From: Deltaproteobacteria bacterium UBA796
GTDB lineage: Bacteria > Myxococcota_A > UBA796
Length of the DNA: 25,594 nt
Reading direction: 5' to 3'
Assembly: GCA_002296975.1 (NCBI GenBank)
Contig: DBIS01000092.1
Span: 1 to 25,594, forward strand
Under the pieces are notes generated by a model. The model searched no databases and was not told where the DNA came from. It saw nothing but the letters and a program-made list of their open reading frames with translations. Position 1 is the stretch's first letter; every line of letters begins with the position of its first letter. This document shows, piece after piece, positions 22,940 to 25,594 of this stretch. The position numbers and the translations under genes were made by a program.

Positions 22940-24381
22940 GCACAGTGTTGGGGAATTTTATTGGGGGCCAGTTTCAGCCGGCTGCTTCGGGCAATACGCT
23001 CGAGAATCGGTCTTCGGTCACCGGTGATCTGCTGTGTACGATTCCCCGCTCAGGGGTTGAGGATGTGGCAGCGGCGGTAGATGCGGCCAAGGCGGCTGCA
23101 GGGCCGTGGGCAAAGTGGTCGGTGGCTGAGCGGGCAGATTTATTGGAGGCTGTGGCGGCTGCCATAGAGGCCCGAACTGAGGAGGTGGCGGCGGTCGAGT
23201 CTCAGGACACCGGAAAACCCCACAGGCTCGCGGCCACGGTCGATGTGCCTCGGGCGGTAGCGAATTTTAGGTTTTTTGCTTCGGCAGCTCGCCAACATCA
23301 CGATGGGTGTCACGAGATGCCAGGGGCGATCAACTACACGCTCAGACGGCCGGTGGGTACGGTGGGCTTGATTACGCCGTGGAATTTACCGCTGTATTTG
23401 TTGAGTTGGAAAACGGCACCAGCGTTGGCCATGGGCAATACGATTGTGGCGAAACCGAGCGAGTTGACCCCGATGAGTGCGAGTCTCTTGGCGGAGATTC
23501 TGCACGAGGCGGGGCTTCCTCCGGGGGTATTCAACCTGGTACACGGCCTCGGTGGGGAGTGTGGCCAGGCGATTGTCGAGCATCCGGGGATTGGAGCGAT
23601 CTCTTTTACAGGAGGGAGCACCACCGGTGCGGTGGTCGGACGGACAGCGAGCGAGCGATTCAAAAAGCTGAGTCTTGAGTTGGGCGGAAAAAATTCCACC
23701 GTGGTGTTTGATGATTGTGATCTCGACAAGGCAGTCGCGGGTGCGGTGCGCGCGGGGTTCGCCAATCAGGGCCAGGTGTGTCTTTGCGGCTCTCGGGTTT
23801 TGGTCCAGCGGGGTATATTTGATGCCTTTTTGGCGCGCTTTGTGGCCGCAGTATCCGAGATGGCTGTGGGCGACCCGAGCGACCCAGATGTGCAGATGGG
23901 TGCTCTGATTTCGGTGGATCACAGAGAAAAGGTGGAGGCCTATATAGCGCTCGCTCAAGAAGAGGGCGGAAAGGTTGCTACGGGGGGGGAGCGCCCCAGG
24001 TTTGGCTCACCCTTAGACGCCGGCGCATTTTTGAGGCCAACGGTCATTACCGGGCTTTCGAGTGCTTCGCGGACCTCGACCGAGGAGATTTTTGGCCCTG
24101 TGGTGACGGTGCATTCTTTCGAGGATGAGGCTGAAGCCTTGGCCATCGCAAATGGGGTTGAGTATGGCCTCGCCGCAAGCGTGTGGACCTCGGATTTGGG
24201 TCGCGCTCATCGGGTTTCGGCCGCTTTAGATGTTGGCATGGTCTGGGTGAATACGTGGTTGTTGCGAGACCTGCGGGTGCCTTTTGGCGGAATCAAGGCC
24301 AGTGGGGTTGGTCGAGAAGGCGGCGGGCACAGCTTGTCATTCTTTTCGGAGCCCAAGAATATTTGTATCGCCCTCGATTAA
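22936..24381 (+). CDS. aldehyde dehydrogenase, 2-hydroxymuconate/2-aminomuconate semialdehyde dehydrogenase-like
   Basis: A 481-residue NAD(P)-dependent aldehyde dehydrogenase. Catalytic residues are N150 (TPWNLPLY), E249 (LELGGKN) and C282 (NQGQVCLCGSR), with the cofactor motif FTGGSTTG near 224. The active-site sequence CLCGSRVLV and the ending RDLRVPFGGIKASGVGREGG with FSEPKNICI resemble the XylG/AmnC/ALDH8A1 group, which oxidises ring-cleavage semialdehydes. The ATG at 22936 overlaps the previous stop; an upstream in-frame start is unlikely. It ends the five-gene cluster. No ring-cleavage dioxygenase is in the window. The stop overlaps that of the opposing helicase gene. Confidence 0.9.
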   Translation: MSTVLGNFIGGQFQPAASGNTLENRSSVTGDLLCTIPRSGVEDVAAAVDAAKAAAGPWAKWSVAERADLLEAVAAAIEARTEEVAAVESQDTGKPHRLAATVDVPRAVANFRFFASAARQHHDGCHEMPGAINYTLRRPVGTVGLITPWNLPLYLLSWKTAPALAMGNTIVAKPSELTPMSASLLAEILHEAGLPPGVFNLVHGLGGECGQAIVEHPGIGAISFTGGSTTGAVVGRTASERFKKLSLELGGKNSTVVFDDCDLDKAVAGAVRAGFANQGQVCLCGSRVLVQRGIFDAFLARFVAAVSEMAVGDPSDPDVQMGALISVDHREKVEAYIALAQEEGGKVATGGERPRFGSPLDAGAFLRPTVITGLSSASRTSTEEIFGPVVTVHSFEDEAEALAIANGVEYGLAASVWTSDLGRAHRVSAALDVGMVWVNTWLLRDLRVPFGGIKASGVGREGGGHSLSFFSEPKNICIALD

Positions 24382-25594
24382 ACCTCTTTTGGGCGGAGGC
24401 CAGCCAAAAACCGGCTGGGGGTGGATGGGCCCGATCTGTCTTGGTCATAATGGGATAAAGTGAGGGTTTTTTTGGCGCGGGTCAGGGCAACATAAAAGAC
24501 CCGTCGGTCTTCCTCTGTGTCATTGGCCTTGATGCTATGCCAGGAGGGAAATTTTCCGTCGACCATACCAGGCACATAGACATGGTCGAACTCCAGGCCT
24601 TTGGCTTGGTGAATGGTGATGACGCGCACGCCCTCTGAGTCGTCCAGGAGGTCTTGTTCTCGGGCGAGGGCAGTCGAATCGAGTGCGTGGCGGGTGGCCT
24701 CGATGGGTTCGAGCTTTGGGTTGTCCAGTTTTGCGATGCGCGCGGACAACTCACCGAGGTTGTCCAGTCTTGGGCCTTGGAGCTTTTTCCGGTAAAAGGC
24801 GAGCAACCCGCCTTCGTGGAGGATTCGGTGGATGAGCACGCCCGGGCGTTCGTTTGTGGCTGCCCATTTGTCGAGGGTGGTGCGTAGGCGGCTAAAGGTG
24901 GGGGAGAACTGTTGCATGATCTGTCGTCTGAGGCCGCGGTGGGGGGCAGCGAGTGTGGCCAGGTGCTTGAGCAGGAGCACGGTGGTTTTGACGTCGTCGA
25001 TGGCGCGGTGCGTGGGTTCGACCTCCAGGTCGAGGGCTGTTGCCAGGTCCCCCAACCGGTAGCTGTCCATCTTGAGCAGACGTCGGGCGTAGCGAAGAGA
25101 GTCAAAGTGGATGGGCAGAGCCATGGGCGTGCCCAGCCGTGCGCTGTGGCTGGTGAGCATGCGAATATCGAAGCGCAAGTTGTGGCCGGCGATGGGGGTG
25201 TCGCCGATAAAGGCCTGTAGCTCAGCAAAGACCTCGGCAGGGTCCCGGCCTTCTTCGGCGAGTTGTGCGTCGGAGATGCCGTGAACACTTTGTGAGTCGC
25301 CAACGGTGCCGGTGGGCTGGATGAGGGCTTGAAAGCTGTCGGTCATCTCGCCGCAGCGCACGCGGATTGCGCCGACTTCGATGACTTCATCGGTGTGAGG
25401 GTCGATGCCTGTGGTTTCGGTGTCGAGCACCACATAATCTTCGCAGTCGAGCCCCCACAGCGGGTCGTGGTGGTCCACGATGGTGGTGTCGAGCATGTCA
25501 ACCAGACGCAGGCCGGCCTCGGCACCATCTTTGCGCAGTCGGCTCAGGGTGTGCTTGCCAACGCCTTTGACCATTTTGATAGAGACGCGGTGTG
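24378..25594 (-). CDS. UvrD/Rep-type helicase C-terminal part with internal DEDDh exonuclease domain, 5' end outside the window
   Basis: The frame stays open to the window edge, so the N-terminal helicase motifs (I-IV) should lie beyond it. Numbering from an internal ATG at 25574, residues 1-13 (VKGVGKHTLSRL) match the helix-hairpin segment of UvrD/PcrA subdomain 2B. A complete DEDDh exonuclease follows: D51 and E53 in VLDTETTG, D in GHNLRFDIRML, and H and D in THRAIDD. After about residue 220 the helicase resumes: RILHEGGLLAFYRKKL, then motif V ITIHQAKGLEFDHVYVPGMVDGKFP, and motif VI RRVFYVALTRAKKTL. This suggests unwinding with proofreading or end-trimming in one protein. A role in DNA repair is inferred from the families. 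Confidence 0.87.
   Translation of the reverse strand, partial: HRVSIKMVKGVGKHTLSRLRKDGAEAGLRLVDMLDTTIVDHHDPLWGLDCEDYVVLDTETTGIDPHTDEVIEVGAIRVRCGEMTDSFQALIQPTGTVGDSQSVHGISDAQLAEEGRDPAEVFAELQAFIGDTPIAGHNLRFDIRMLTSHSARLGTPMALPIHFDSLRYARRLLKMDSYRLGDLATALDLEVEPTHRAIDDVKTTVLLLKHLATLAAPHRGLRRQIMQQFSPTFSRLRTTLDKWAATNERPGVLIHRILHEGGLLAFYRKKLQGPRLDNLGELSARIAKLDNPKLEPIEATRHALDSTALAREQDLLDDSEGVRVITIHQAKGLEFDHVYVPGMVDGKFPSWHSIKANDTEEDRRVFYVALTRAKKTLTLSHYDQDRSGPSTPSRFLAGLRPKEV

Noticed and set aside
23386..23958. A 190-codon minus-strand frame inside the aldehyde dehydrogenase gene
   Set aside because: It lies wholly within a gene with all catalytic residues, and its product shows no domain.

Overview
The window is dense bacterial chromosome: 27 likely protein genes, mostly overlapping by 1-8 bases or separated by under 60 bases. 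I see no rRNA, tRNA, CRISPR array, insertion sequence or phage gene. DNA is GC-rich with several GTG starts. The gene mix (an HD protein with a 'VYINDIRIR'-type N-terminal region, an AgmX/PglI-like C-terminal domain, a KAP-type NTPase, Bpt leucyltransferase, class-2 PyrF, FabL-type reductase, lipoproteins) suggests a Gram-negative of the Myxococcota/former deltaproteobacterial group. That placement is inference from gene families, not from a marker gene.

Layout. 1-1182: 3' part of a degenerate HD-GYP-like protein. 1259-4196: a coupled nonulosonic (sialic/legionaminic-type) acid module in the order CMP-sugar synthetase, NeuB-type synthase, NeuC-type epimerase. 4193-4885 (minus): a crotonase-family protein. 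4926-9370: a six-gene plus-strand run (leucyltransferase Bpt, stand-alone SPASM domain, ABC ATPase, ABC permease, DegT/DnrJ aminotransferase, prepilin peptidase). 9377-13900: a radical SAM island, with two enzymes on the minus strand diverging from two on the plus strand, the latter followed by a membrane-anchored AgmX/TonB-like protein. 13927-14298 (minus): an unrecognised small protein. 14532-19021: M16-like lipoprotein, KAP-like NTPase, a possible 68-residue protein, PyrF and a second lipoprotein. 19056-24381: an oxidative/reductive enzyme cluster (FabL-like reductase, atypical SDR, luciferase-like monooxygenase, asparaginase-II-like protein, 2-aminomuconate/2-hydroxymuconate semialdehyde dehydrogenase-like ALDH). 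24378-25594 (minus): the C-terminal part of a UvrD/Rep-type helicase carrying a DEDDh exonuclease.

How the genes may work together. NeuC, NeuB and NeuA catalyse three consecutive steps to a CMP-activated nonulosonate. The nearby aminotransferase, ABC-2 exporter and radical SAM/SPASM enzymes could belong to a surface-glycan or other modification pathway, but no glycosyltransferase or peptide precursor is visible, so this is inference. The two most unusual observations are (i) a radical SAM core lacking its SPASM domain (9377-10135) together with a free SPASM domain (5626-5925), which jointly match the intact neighbour at 11257-12327, and (ii) an exonuclease domain lying inside the 2B region of a UvrD-like helicase.
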